From Orthonyx spaldingii (Eukaryota; Chordata; Aves; Passeriformes; Orthonychidae), in contig VZTJ01001390.1 in the NCBI GenBank assembly GCA_013397795.1, forward strand, positions 338,441 to 402,440: a stretch of 64,000 bases of DNA, given 5' to 3'. This document shows, in pieces, positions 44,641-55,428 of the stretch. The notes under the pieces were generated by a model. The model had not been told where the DNA came from. It was given only the letters and a program-made list of their open reading frames with translations, and made no database searches. Both the position numbers and the translations under genes were made by a program. The stretch's first letter is position 1. Every line of letters starts with the position of its first letter.

Positions 44641-45514
44641 TCTGAGCAGGTCCACGTCCTTCTTTCCCATGATGTCCTTTCATACTTAATCACTGCTGAT
44701 AATTTTTTAAAATGACAAAAAATTATCTACACGTGTTAAGCCACACCAGAGACTCTTCTCTGCTGGAACCAGAGTGGTTTTTTCTGGGCTGCTGGGGCCT
44801 CCAGGTTTCCAGGGGGTTGTGCTTGAGGGATTTGCTCCAGGTTTTCATGTGGTGCTCAGAAAGGCTGGATATGGGATGGGGGTTGGTCCATCCTGCTGGG
44901 AGTGCTCTCCCACCCTCTCATCCACATCATGTTTGTACAAGCAAAGGAGGGGATGCCTTAGAAGCAAAAGAGTTGGATCAGTGCAGGGAGGATATGTGGG
45001 AAATGCACAATTCCAACTGCAGCCTTGATCCCAGACTGGATTGGAAGGCTGGCAGTGAAACAGGGGCTGAGATCACCCAGTTATCCTTAAAAACCAGCTC
45101 AGACAGCCCCTGCTTGGCACTGATCAGTATTAGAGTGAGCTGCAAAACTTGAAATCCAGCAGAAGGGAAAAAAATCGTGAGGTGGGGGGAAATTCTTTTC
45201 TTTAAAATGAAAAACAAGCCAAAAAAAAAAGAAAAAAAAAAAGAAAAAAAAGCATCTGTTCTTTTCTCACTGTGTCTCTAGCCCAAGGTCTTGCCGAGGG
45301 GATGGAAAACCATTTCAAAAGGTGGAAGAAAAAGTGTTCCTTTCATCAAGGATGGTAACAGAGCAGGCTGCAAACTTAGAGCATGTGTTTGTTTGATATT
45401 AAAGCACTTTTGGGGCAAAAGGGACTTTCCTGAGAGACTATGGAGCACTTTAATGAAGGAATGCTTGCTCCAGCAGGGAGGAGGTTCTCCCAGGGCTGCA
45501 GGACGTGGGCACTG
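44641..45514. other. non-coding stretch with A-rich run
   Basis: No gene is recognised. An interrupted A run (45208-45251) is the only distinct feature. Confidence 0.55.
45208..45251. repeat. interrupted poly(A) tract
   Basis: Three A runs of about 8-11 bases are broken by single Gs. It could be a decayed retroposon tail, but no retroposed gene body is recognisable upstream on the plus strand. Confidence 0.8.
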
Positions 45515-45630
45515 GGACCTCCAGGGATGGGGCAGCCACAGCTTCTCTGGGCAGCCTGGGCTGAGGCCTCACCACCCTCCCAGGGAGGAATTTATTCCCA
45601 ATATCCTGTCTAAACTGAGCCTCTTTCAGC
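45515..45630 (-). mobile_element. CR1 LINE fragment lacking the tail
   Basis: GGGACCTCCAGGGATGGGGC, CACAGCTTCTCTGGGCAGCC, CCTCACCACCCTCCCAGGG and TTCCCAATATCCTGTCTAA match the CR1 region away from the tail. The left part, which would hold the terminal units, is absent, so the copy is broken. Confidence 0.85.
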
Positions 45631-46734
45631 TCTTTTTAATTTAGTGCATGGACTTCGAAAGCATCACCAAAATGACACCAAAAAATCCCACAGCAAAGAA
45701 GCTGCAGCACTCAGTAATTATTTTTATTTCTTTTTCCCTTTATTTTTTTCCCAGCTTCTCACCTTGATTTTCCTGATTTGATTGAAGATATCTGAACTCT
45801 TGGGAGTGGCAGTGTGATTTTTTTCTCCCCTGGTTTTTCCCCCTGAGGTGCTGCTTGTCTCTGTGCCCAGTGATGTTAGTGGATTGCTCTCCACCCTTTG
45901 GATGCAGTGGGGAACCTGTAGGAGCTCTTTGCAGGGATAATTTATTTCAAGGACAGCCCTGAACCCCAGAATGAGAAAATCTGAATTCTCTGCACTGATT
46001 GATCTCTGAAGTGATGGGCTGAGTAGAATTGCAGCTGTAATGCTGAGCTTGCTCTTCTCCTCACCCTCTCCACCCTGGTGGACATGTCGGGTCAATGGAA
46101 AATTATCCTTAAAAAATTCAGGCATTTCATGGGGCACCACTTTAAAATCTTTGGGGGAAAAGAATCAGGATACTCATTAGATTGGGCCAGGAAAATCATC
46201 CTGGCCAAAATTACTGGGTGGCTCCTCTGGTATTTTATGAAATCTCAGCATGGCTCCTTGGAGGAGGAGCCCATTGTCAAACAAGGCACGAGGCCTTTGC
46301 CAGGGAGCATCTCTGCTCTCAACTAAGGCAGAGAAATCCAGAATAAAAAGGAGCCATTAATATTAAAGTCAAGTGTCACCTGATGCTGTGGTCCCCACTG
46401 AATTCAAATGCTCTGGGAAAGTGGCAAATTAAGATGGATGCTTACGGCAGCTCAAACTGGGAATGGCCCAGCTGAAGCAGGGATGAAACTGGAGAGAAAA
46501 TGTCCTGGTGGTGCTTTCCCAAAGCCCATTAACCACAAACTGTGGCTTTGGAAAGAAACAAAGGTACCAAAGGCATTTTGGTAATAATGGAATCATTCTC
46601 TATGAGAGAGAAGCCTCTCTTTTCAGAGAGACAGCTTCACTATTTTTGGGTAAGAGAAACTCTCTAAATCTCAGCAGAGAAAATCTCAAAAAATGATTGA
46701 ATGGCATTTTCCATGACTCAGATTTGTTCCCAAG
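45631..46734. other. non-coding stretch
   Basis: No gene or dispersed repeat recognised. T-rich at 45720-45755. Confidence 0.55.
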
Positions 46735-46975
46735 GAATCACAGAACCATTCAGGTTGGAAAAGCCCTCTGAGACCATCAAGTCCAAGGGCTGACCAAGCA
46801 CTGAACCATGTCCCCAAGTGCCACATCCACAGGGTTGTTAAATCCCTCCAGGGATGGGGCCTCCACCCCTATGTCAGTGCCCCTATGTCACCTCTTCTTG
46901 GAAGAAATTTCCCATGATATCTAATCCAAACCTCTCCTGGCATGACTTGAGGCCGTTTCCTCCTGTTCCACATCT
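46735..46975 (-). mobile_element. CR1 LINE 3' terminal fragment, other subfamily
   Basis: AATCACAGAACCATTCAGG, TTGGAAAAGCCCTCTGAGAC, GCACTGAACCATGTCCCC and AAATCCCTCCAGGGATGGGG follow in antisense order, then TCTAATCCAAACCTC and CTTGAGGCCGTTTCCTCCTG. It shares the TTGGAAAAG tail type with 37978 but is much longer. Confidence 0.9.
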
Positions 46976-47650
46976 CATCCCTTCAGCAGCGCATCACCCG
47001 GTGCCGCTCCCAGCCCTGTCCTGCTGGCAATGCCAAATGGTCCTTCCCTTCCTTCCCTCTGCCCCATTTTCCCCCAGGAGCAAACTGCAAGCCACAGATC
47101 CCAGTTTAATCCTCAGGTGGAAGCCTCAGAGGTGGCAGCCACGGTGCTTTTTGGCAGCTCTAACCTGACCCAGTGGCTCGTTCCGTGCTAATCCACACCC
47201 AAAGGAAAGGTCACTCCAGTTGTGCTATTTTTAGGCACAAGAATAATTATTGCAGTGGAAATCAAAAATAACCTGAGAAGAGGAGTTGCAAACACAACAC
47301 AAATGTTACCTGGATTTCAGTGAAAATATGGAATTGCTCAAGTCTTGACAGCATCTTTTCCTTCCTCCTCCAAGGATGGATTGGATCTCAGGGCATTATT
47401 AACAGTCACATCCAGGGGTGACTCAGAGCAGAGACTCCGCTGAGCAGAGTCTGCTTGGGGTGCTGCTGTGTTACCTTGATTGCTGGTGGGCCAAGCTCTT
47501 AGATCAGCTTAGGATTTTTCCCCTTTTCCTTCTCAAGAAGGATGTTGGAAACGGTTTCACAGCCAGGCCTGTAGGGTCTCAGCACAAACATTGCAGTAAG
47601 AGCCTTGTCCATGGAAACAAAGTTCTTTTTCCTTTTCTTCATCTGACCAT
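46976..47650. other. non-coding stretch
   Basis: No gene recognised. A small AT-rich interval at 47220-47310 (GAATAATTATTGCAGTGG, AATCAAAAATAACC) is the only notable part. Confidence 0.55.
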
Positions 47651-47870
47651 GGAATCATGGAATGGTTTGGGATGGAAGGGACCTTAAAGCCCATCCAGTC
47701 CCACCCCCTGCCATGGGCAGGGACACCTCCCACTGTCCCAGGTTGCTCCAAGCCCCATCCAGCCTGGCCTTGGACACTTCCAGGGATCCAGGGGCAGCCA
47801 CAGCTTCTCTGGGCACCCTGTGCCAGGGCCTGGTCACCCTCATAGGGAACAATTTCTTCCCAATATCCAA
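47651..47870 (-). mobile_element. CR1 LINE 3' terminal fragment, well preserved
   Basis: GGAATCATGGAATGGTTTGG, GATGGAAGGGACCTTAAAGC, CACCCCCTGCCATGGGCAGG, CCTTGGACACTTCCAGGGAT and GCACCCTGTGCCAGGGCCTG appear with little decay. It is close to the 44217 and 8728 copies. Confidence 0.93.
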
Positions 47871-48170
47871 TGTAGAGCCAAAAATGTCTAACTGGAGACA
47901 TGTTTTATGTGATTAGGGATGGTTTTCTGTAGGTCCATGGGTTGCTGATCTCCCCTGTGGGCTCAGACCCAAGGGGGCCAGTGCCACATTCACCCTGAGG
48001 TGTTTCTGCCTTTTGGGGAGATGTTCTGAGTTGGGGAGCTCTGTTGAGCTTTCTGGAGGCATTTCAATTTTAAATTGAACTGACACCATGTGTTTAGATT
48101 TTCCTGGGATAACCAAGATGTTTTTTGGAAGGAGCCAGCTCTTGCCCATTCATGTCCTGGGAGCAAGAAC
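47871..48170. other. non-coding spacer
   Basis: 300 bp with nothing recognisable. Confidence 0.5.
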
Positions 48171-48665
48171 AATGGAATCTCCTGAGTTGGAAAGAACCCA
48201 CCAGGATCATCCAGTCCACCCCCTGGCCCTGCACAGGCACCCCAACACTCCCACCCTGTGCATCCCTGGCAGCGCTGTCCTGGAGCTCTGGCAGCCTCGG
48301 GGCCGTGCCCATTCCCTGGGGAGCCTGGGCCGTGCCCAGCACCCTCTGGGGGAAGAACCTTTCCCTGAGATCCAACCTAAACCCCCTGGAACAGCTCCAG
48401 CCACTCCCTGGGTCCTGTCCCTCGTGACAGAGCAGAGATTGGAGCTGCCCCTCAGGAGGAGCTGTGGATTGGGATGAGCTCTGCTGTCAATCTCCCCTTC
48501 TCCAAACTAAACAGATCAAGTGCCCTCAGCTGCTCCTCAGGTGACCCCTCCAGACCTTTCCCCGTCTTCATGTCCCTCTTTTGGACACTCTCCAACAGCT
48601 TTAGATCCTTCTCACGTTGTGGCACCCAAAACTGCCCACACTGGATGGGCAGGAACAGCCCTGAT
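48171..48665 (-). mobile_element. CR1 LINE 3' fragment, about 495 bp
   Basis: AATGGAATCTCCTGAGTTGG and AAAGAACCCACCAGGATCAT are followed by GCACAGGCACCCCAACACTC, GCCTCGGGGCCGTGCCCATT and GAACCTTTCCCTGAGATCC. It then goes further 5' than other copies: TCTCCCCTTCTCCAAACTAA, CAGCTGCTCCTCAGGTGACC, TTTGGACACTCTCCAACAGC and CACCCAAAACTGCCCACACT. It matches 34843-35130 closely and lacks an 8-bp block present there (CAAACACT region). Confidence 0.93.
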
Positions 48666-50200
48666 GGTGCCAGATCCAGGCTCTGGCTCCTGGCTCTCTC
48701 CATTCCCTAAGCCAAAGGGGGTAACCCCACACTCTCTTTGTCAGGTTGTTTCTATGGAAGTGCTGCTGCCCAGACCTTCCTTCCCCACTCTGTACGTGGT
48801 GGAGGCACAAAGTGCTGGAGGCACAGAGACACCTGGGGCTGGAATGGGATTTATGGGAGTTTTGGAGGGGTGTGTTTTTCCATCCCAAGTCATTTTTGAT
48901 GCCAGTTTTACCATTCTGCTGCTGAATAGCTCCTCTCGTGCCTCCACGCCCAGAGAGCCTTGCACTTCCACAGGTGAGTGTGAACCCTTCCCTGACTGGG
49001 AACATGTCCGGAGCTGTTCCTGGATTTCCTGCTGGAGGAAACCTCGCTGCCTGCTGATGTGATTAATGGTGCTAAGCCCTGAATTTGAGGAACAGCTGTT
49101 GCCATGATCAGGCCTCCAAATGAGGTGCCAAAGAGCAATGAAGCAGGGAAGCCCCCAAATCCAGGGAGGCCAGGAAACAGGGAATGGCTCCTGTTTTGCT
49201 GCCCCGGAGTGTAAATCCAGAAAAACTCTGCAGGAGAACAGCACAGGCCAGGAGTGGGGATTTTCCTGGTGAATGACCAGGACCCATCAGTGCCATCGCA
49301 GCTGTGGTTCCAAATTCCTCCCTGGCACAGCATTTCCCAGGAAGCTGTGCACAACCAAAGGTGTTTACCAGAAAAACCCAGCTGTTGTTTCTGCTCCTGG
49401 ATGGGAATGCTGTGAGCTGTCATCTTGGCTTTCTCTCTTTTATTATTTAAGAGACAGAGAACAAATAAGAGAAAATGAACTGCAAATAATGACTAACAGC
49501 ACTTCCAGCCCAAATATTTGCTCGCATAATCACGCGGAAACGTTGAAGTCTTGCGGAGGATTCCGGCGCTGTTCCTGATCCAGCTTTGGCTCAAAGACAG
49601 TCAGGATACCCCTCTCCCAATGTCAACCCTGGACACTGAGAACAGCATCCAGGGCTTCCCATCCCCTCCTGGTCCTCAGAGAAGTGGGGTGACAGAAAAG
49701 TGGTGGAAACCCAAGATGTTGTAGTGGATCTCCTGTCTGGGATCTTCCTGCAGCCCCAGCAAGTCGTGTCCCTCTTGGAAATATTTCCAGCATCTCTGCT
49801 GTCAAACACAGCTGCTTGGGTGTGTTTGTGGTCTTCAAGTTTGAGACTAAACCAACTTTACCTAATCCATTCTTTCTTTTTTTTCTTTTTTCCTTCCAAG
49901 TTTGAATCCTGGAAGCTGAACCTGATTTTCTCCCAGCCATGCAGGACTGAGCAGAGATGTTCTGGTCACTTGGCTTCTCCAGCAAAATTGCACAAAATCT
50001 CTGATTCCCTTGCAGGGTCAGGTGTTTTAGAACCCTCTGGAAGTGTGGGAGCTGTAGCCCATGGCAAGGGGAGATCTCCAATGGAGATGTTGCAGCTGGA
50101 TCCGTAACCTGGACTGAGATTTCCAACTGTTTGACCTTGGATTCTGGGAGAGCAGAGGAGCTACCCGAGGTGTGGACTTTGACCTGGTGTTCTAAGCACT
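48666..50200. other. non-coding stretch
   Basis: No gene or dispersed repeat. The interval 49440-49560 is AT-rich and repeat-free (TTTTATTATTTAAGAGAC, CTGCAAATAATGACTAAC, GCTCGCATAATCACGCGG) and may be regulatory. Frames up to about 220 codons on the minus strand have no recognisable domain. Confidence 0.55.
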
Positions 50201-50362
50201 GTAGAATTACAGAATATCCCAAGCTGGACTCACAAGGATTATCAAATCCAACTCCTGACCCTGCACAGACATCCCAACAATCCCACCCCATGCCTGACAG
50301 TGTTGTCCAAATATTCCTGTTCCAGTGCCCAACATCCTCCCAGGGTTCATTCTAAACTTCCA
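50201..50362 (-). mobile_element. CR1 LINE 3' terminal fragment, decayed
   Basis: GTAGAATTACAGAATATCCC, AAGCTGGACTCACAAGGATT, CTGACCCTGCACAGACATCC and CCCACCCCATGCCTGACAG match the same subfamily as 34843 and 48171 but with many more changes, so this copy is older or faster evolving. Confidence 0.87.
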
Positions 50363-50399
50363 AGAGGCCAACTCTGAAGCAGAAGGGTTTGTGTCTCTT

Positions 50400-50700
50400 G
50401 CCACTGAATATAATTAATGATTTCACTCCTTGTAATTAAGGAGGGGCAATTAAGCGCGATACAAAAAGCAAGGAAGCATTTGGCATTTCCAGAAAAACAT
50501 AAACCTGCAATTTAGGCTTTAATTCCAGCAGTGGCCAGACATTTCTTGGCCATTAAAATATCAGGAGATCCTGTCGAGTGCTGGGTGCTGGTGATTTATG
50601 ATCAAATCTAACACGCAGGTAGCAGGTGGCATTTCCACACTTCCTGCAGGGAATATATCCCAAAACGTCAAATTAGATTATCCGGCTCTTTCCATTGGAG
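50400..50700. promoter_or_regulatory. candidate conserved non-coding element
   Basis: TATAATTAATGATTTCAC, CCTTGTAATTAAGG, GGCAATTAAGCGCG, CAATTTAGGCTTTAATTCC, GGCCATTAAAATATCAGG and GATTTATGATCAAATC lie within 300 bp. TAATTA homeodomain cores are frequent and the block has no repeats or ATG-started frame of note. This is inference. Confidence 0.33.
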
Positions 50701-53543
50701 AAAAATGTGTGAGAAAAGCACGGGGGGAAGAGAAGGAAGGAGGGGGAGAATGTTTGCTCTATTTTAAAATTATTATTTCAGCTTACAAGTGTTGAGGTGG
50801 CTGCAAAAATTCAGAGGTGTTAAAACCCAGAGTAGCAGGGAAATGTCACTTTCTCCTTGTTGGCACCATTTCCTCTCTGTCTCCCAACTTTTGCCCATTG
50901 GAGAACACCCTTTGTAGACAAAATCCTTGGAACCTGTAAAACATTAGGAAGAATTGTTTGGGTTTTTTTTCCAAAATGTGGTTTCGGAATGAGAAAAATC
51001 CAGATATGTTATTCCAAATTAATACTTACAAAGAAAGAAATACATTGTGATTTTTTTTCCCCCACTGATATTTTTCCTCAAAAGACATTAAACCATTCCC
51101 TCTCCTGATTTTACGGGTTTGGAAACCTCCCCTTCAGCTTTATTGCCAAACTCACTTGGAAATAGATGGGATGCAGCGCAAACCCCGCTATTTCCACTCC
51201 CAAAAAGGATAAACTCCTCTAGCTGAGATCCTGATGATGATGAAGATCGGTTGATTTATTGTTATTTTTTATTATTATTGCATTGATGCTGGTGGTACCC
51301 TTAGGTTGGGGAAAGCTTTTTATTTTATTTCCCCTACCAGTCCTAATAAATTATTTTCATTGCTGTGGGGTCATCCCAACAGAGCAGTGCTGACGTGCCG
51401 TTGTCCTGGCCTTTCTCCAGCATTCCCAGGAGGCTTGTTGGTATTTATATCTTCCTTACCACCTCTGTTCCTTGGAGCAGAGCCCTGTTTTAAAGGGCTT
51501 TGCCATATTCCAGCCCTTCTCTAAATCTCTGGTACCCGTTAATGAGATTTGTTCCATGTCGGAGCTGAGCTGACAGATGGGCAAGGACAATGTCCTGGAG
51601 TTTGGGATAGCTGGAGTGGGGGAAATAATTCTTGTGGGACTGTTTCTGCTTGGTGAGCGTTTTCAGAGCCTCTCTAGAAGTGCCAGCCTCTTTTTCCTCT
51701 TGTTTTCCCCTTGTAAATCCTGCCTGAAGAGGGATTTCAGCTCAAACTTTCAGCTTCCTTTTGACCAGAGAAGCTCGGGGCAAACCTGGGATCAAAACTG
51801 GGAAGTGAAAGAGGTTTATTACCATAAAAAATTGAATCGAGAGATTTTGGTGATAATAACCAAGTACTCTGCAAAGTGATTCTGCTGGAAATCCGAGTGG
51901 CCCAGGCTGAAGGCTCTGATGATAAACCTGAAAAATACATTGGGGTCTGACCACCAAGTCCCTCTCAGCTTGCTGCAGAGGTGGAACTGATCCACCCAGC
52001 CTGGAAAATGCCATTGGCAAAGCGGGGCTTTCTTTGAGTTTTGCATCTCCCTTAAGGAAGGTGGGAGGTTTCCAAAGACTTCCCAAACTCCTCCAGGTGA
52101 AGCTTCCCATCTTCAGACACTCTGTAGCATCCTGTGACATCCAGAGGTGGTTTGGCTTCCAAGTCATGTTTACTTTTGGTCACCTTGGCCCCAGAGGAGA
52201 AGTTTTCTTTAACTGTCCAGCATCATCCAGTTTAGTTTTGGTTTTGACAGCTGCCATTTGTCTGATTTAATCCAGCTCTGCCCTGCCTCGGGGGTCACGG
52301 TGGGCTGTGAGTGCATGTCAGCTGGGACATGTTCCATTTCCTAGGGACATCCCAGGAATGGGCTCACCCTGGCACAAAGGGCTCGCCATGAGCAAGTGAA
52401 TGGTGGGGTTACAGGAGCCTCATGAGTGGTGGGCTTACACCTCAGGGGCCTGGGCATGAGGCAGGTGATCTGTCCCTTCCTCCCCTTCCATCTTTCCATC
52501 TCCTCCTTTCCTCCCACCCCACGCCTCTCCATTCATCTCCTCCCTTCCATAGCTAATTCATGCTTTTCCAGGGACTCTTCATCACTGCCACTTTTCCCGC
52601 TCGCTCCTGATCCATGTGAAGGAACGAGGATGTCACTTGTTGGGGCCGGGGAGGGGACCCTGGTGGCAGATGGCAGCAGGGCTGAGCCAGGGCTCATCCA
52701 TCACGGGGCTGGCAGAGCGGGGCCGCCACTGCCATTTCCTGAAGGATCGGCATTCCAAGGGTGAGCCCGACCAGGTAATTGCTGGAGAAGAGGAGGCATT
52801 TTTCACCACTGACATGGAGGAGGGGGACAGGGCTGGGCTGTGCTATTGCCACAGTGAAGGATGAATTCATCATGGGTTCTTCTTTTTTCCTTTTTTTTAT
52901 CCATCCTGCTTTGATCGACGCTGAATTATTCCCAAATGCCAAGCATCTGGTGAGTCTACAGCAGAAACCTTCCCAGCAGCCGAGGCGTCAGGAACCAGCC
53001 AGGCTGTGCCAAAATCCTGCTGCTCTTGTCATTGTCACCCTCATCACCAAAGTCAAAGGGTCACAACATTTCCACCCCCATCTTCCAGGCGTTGTGGTTT
53101 GGCTTGTGGTGCTGCAGCGACATTCCCTTGTCTGAGATCCATCAGGCGCAAAAGGAGATGTGGGAAGTGAAGAGCCCGTTTCCCACTTTCCAACCCCTAT
53201 TTCCAGCAGGAACAGACACCTGCGCCAGGGATTTACTCCTGCCAGATCCCTGCCAAGAAACCCCCGGAGGCTTTGTGGTTCGGGGACTTCATGCAGGTGA
53301 CAGTGCCACAGGGTGGAATTGCAGTGACATCGCTCCCAGTCTGCTCCGAGGTTTTTGGGTTTTCACTCTGCTGTGGCTTACTCAAGCTTGTTGTGGTTGT
53401 GCTTGGATGCCATCCAGGGCTGTCACTTAGACAAAAATAACACCAAAAATGTTTACCAGGCACAGGCTTGTGGGCTCGATGTAAACTTAGAGGGGACCCC
53501 AATGTGAGGAGAGCAAAAAAGAGAGAAATTAATCAAGGAAGGC

Positions 53544-53558
53544 AAAAAAAAAAAAAAA
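53544..53558. repeat. A15 mononucleotide run
   Basis: Fifteen adenines after AAGGC. No retroposon body is recognised next to it. Confidence 0.9.
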
Positions 53559-53989
53559 TCTGTTCCCCTCTATTTTTAGTTTTAGACATTTGCAGAATTC
53601 AGCCAGTTCTGAAGCTGATTTCTAAATTTATTCTGTCCCTTTTTAGAGAACTTTCTGCATTTTCTCCCCCTAATTTAAGTCTCTTTTCAAGTATTTTTAA
53701 AAGTGGCAGTCGAGGCCAACTTTGCCTATTGAAGTTATCTCACATCTGTCTTTAGGAAAGAGCCAATAAATCAAGGCATTATCATAGGAATTGGCAGGAC
53801 TATCCAAATCTTTATGCAACAAAATTCAGTCCTTGGTTTCAGCTGTGATTTGCAAACACATCCTCACTGCTGCCATTCTCCCCAAACACATCCTCTGTTG
53901 GGGAAACAGTTCTTGGGTTGTGTCAAGCAGGAATTAAAATACTTTAATTCCTCACATCCCCCTGGTCTGCCACAAGTAATTCCCACAGC

Positions 53990-54048
53990 ACAGAACGATT
54001 GGAAGGTTTGGGTTGGAAGGGACCTTAAAGATCATCTTGTCCCCATCC
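53990..54048 (-). mobile_element. CR1 LINE 3' terminal fragment, about 60 bp
   Basis: GAAGGTTTGGGTTGGAAGGG and GACCTTAAAGATCATCTTGT are an exact-looking CR1 tail in antisense, cut off after CCCCATCCC. It is one of the shortest copies here. Confidence 0.87.
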
Positions 54049-54811
54049 CGTGTCAAGTACATCCCTCTAATTTGAACCATTCAAAATTGAGGGTTTAGGA
54101 CTAAATTCACTGTCACAGCTCCTCTGTATTCCAGAGGGGGAGGGGCCCAGCAGCACCAGGCTCTCCTCAAATTTCGGTCAGCATGCTCCGTTTCCTCATG
54201 ACCATGTTTAAGGACATGCATCCCCTCAGCATTCATTCTCCCTCCTCATGTTTTCCAAGTGATCTCCTCTGTTTTCCTTTGCTCCCTGCCCCTGCAGCTC
54301 TCAGTTTACTCTTCCTGAATCCATTCTGGCTGAGGCAGGACGAGCTATTCCCTTCTGTCAACACTGACAGAGCAGAGCTGATTCCACTCGCTCCATTCCC
54401 ACTCCTGCTTCTCCCAGGATGTAAGTTATTCATTCACAGGGTAAAGAGACAACTGTATTCCTTCCTCTTCCTACTTACAGAATATTTTAACATTTCCCCA
54501 TGTCTGTTTTGATTCCGTCCCATCTTTAAATAAATATCTTCCTTTCCCATGGGAAGAGATATAGGAGATCCTACTCAGGATGCGTCTTTCCAGCTGACTT
54601 GCCTTTGTCAGGATATTGAGGAAACAGGGAGAGGTTTGGGGGAAATTTTTGGGGTTTAGGCAGAGCCACACCAGGACAGCGTTCCAGAGGTTTGCACTCC
54701 CCATCCTCTGTGTTTGGTTATCTTCTGGCCAAAGACTTTCAGTGTTCAGGTCCGTTGCGTTCCAACAGGGGAGGATGGATGGTTGGGAATAGAATTAAGC
54801 CAAGCGAGGCA
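54049..54811. other. non-coding stretch
   Basis: No gene or repeat recognised. It borders the GC-rich promoter-like block. Confidence 0.55.
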
Positions 54812-55374
54812 GATGCTGTATCTGAGAACTGTTTATTTGTAACTCAAACTAAAAGAAAAGGGAGTTGCCCAAATGAGAGAGGGCGGAAAAGACAGAAAAG
54901 AGGGGAGGAAGATGGAAAAGGAATTGGGGGAAGAGAGAGGGAGAGAGAAGACAGAGGAAAAGGGGATGTTACCACCAGAGAGTCAGGGAAGTGCTGTCGG
55001 TGTCCAGGCGGCAGGAATGGGGTTCTGGCTGCCTGCCTGTGGACGGGCTGGGTCTGAACGAGCCTCGGAGCTCTCGGAGAGGCGCGGCTCCCGCGGCGAG
55101 GGCACCGGACACGCGGTGAGCGGGCGCTCGGACCGGAGGTGCGAGACCCTGGGCAGGGTCGCGGCGAGGGTCGCGGCACCCGGCCGGACCGGGGCAGCAG
55201 GGCGGCTGGATCGGCGCGGCGGGGCTGAGTGCGGGCGGCCCGGGCAAGGGCGTGGGGAGAAGTGGCAGGGCGGCGGTCAGGGACACAGGGAGGCAGGACA
55301 GAGCGAGGGCGAGCCAGAGTCAGCGAGGGCAGGAGAGCCAGAACGCAGGCTGGGGCCAGGGCAAAGGAGAGAGC

Positions 55375-55386
55375 CAATCAGCAAGG
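55375..55386 (+). other. splice-donor-like site in CpG-rich block
   Basis: On the plus strand CAGCAAGGTAAGGAC contains an AAG/GTAAGG donor consensus at 55386/55387, preceded by a CpG-rich region that could be a first exon of a non-coding transcript. No acceptor partner or protein frame with known similarity is evident, so it may be chance. Confidence 0.2.
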
Positions 55387-55420
55387 TAAGGACTAGCAGC
55401 GAGCACCCACCAGCAGCAAG

Positions 55421-55428
55421 TTTTTATA
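55421..55428 (-). promoter_or_regulatory. TATA box (TATAAAAA), with second copy at 56071-56078
   Basis: On the minus strand the sequence reads GGGGGCTATAAAAACTTGC. CCAAT boxes lie about 45 and 100 bp upstream on the same strand, a normal promoter spacing. A start site would be expected near 55395. The copy at 56071-56078 is part of the false duplication. Confidence 0.6.

Larger units (their letters stand above)
50363..53989. other. long non-coding stretch without dispersed repeats
   Basis: About 3.6 kb with no CR1 or LTR. It contains the candidate regulatory interval 50400-50700, AT-rich patches near 51000-51060 and 51240-51350 (TTATTGTTATTTTTTATTAT), and an A15 run at 53544-53558. No exon can be supported. 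Confidence 0.6.

Noticed and set aside
45208..45251. Processed pseudogene suggested by the A-rich tract
   Set aside because: No coding sequence or target duplication is visible next to it. It is more simply an A-rich low-complexity run.
54844..55377. 177-codon minus-strand frame just downstream of the TATA box, with a hydrophobic N-terminus
   Set aside because: It starts at TTG rather than ATG, and its Pro/Arg/Ser-rich content follows from the CpG-rich base composition. The same frame reappears in the false duplicate, which is not independent support.
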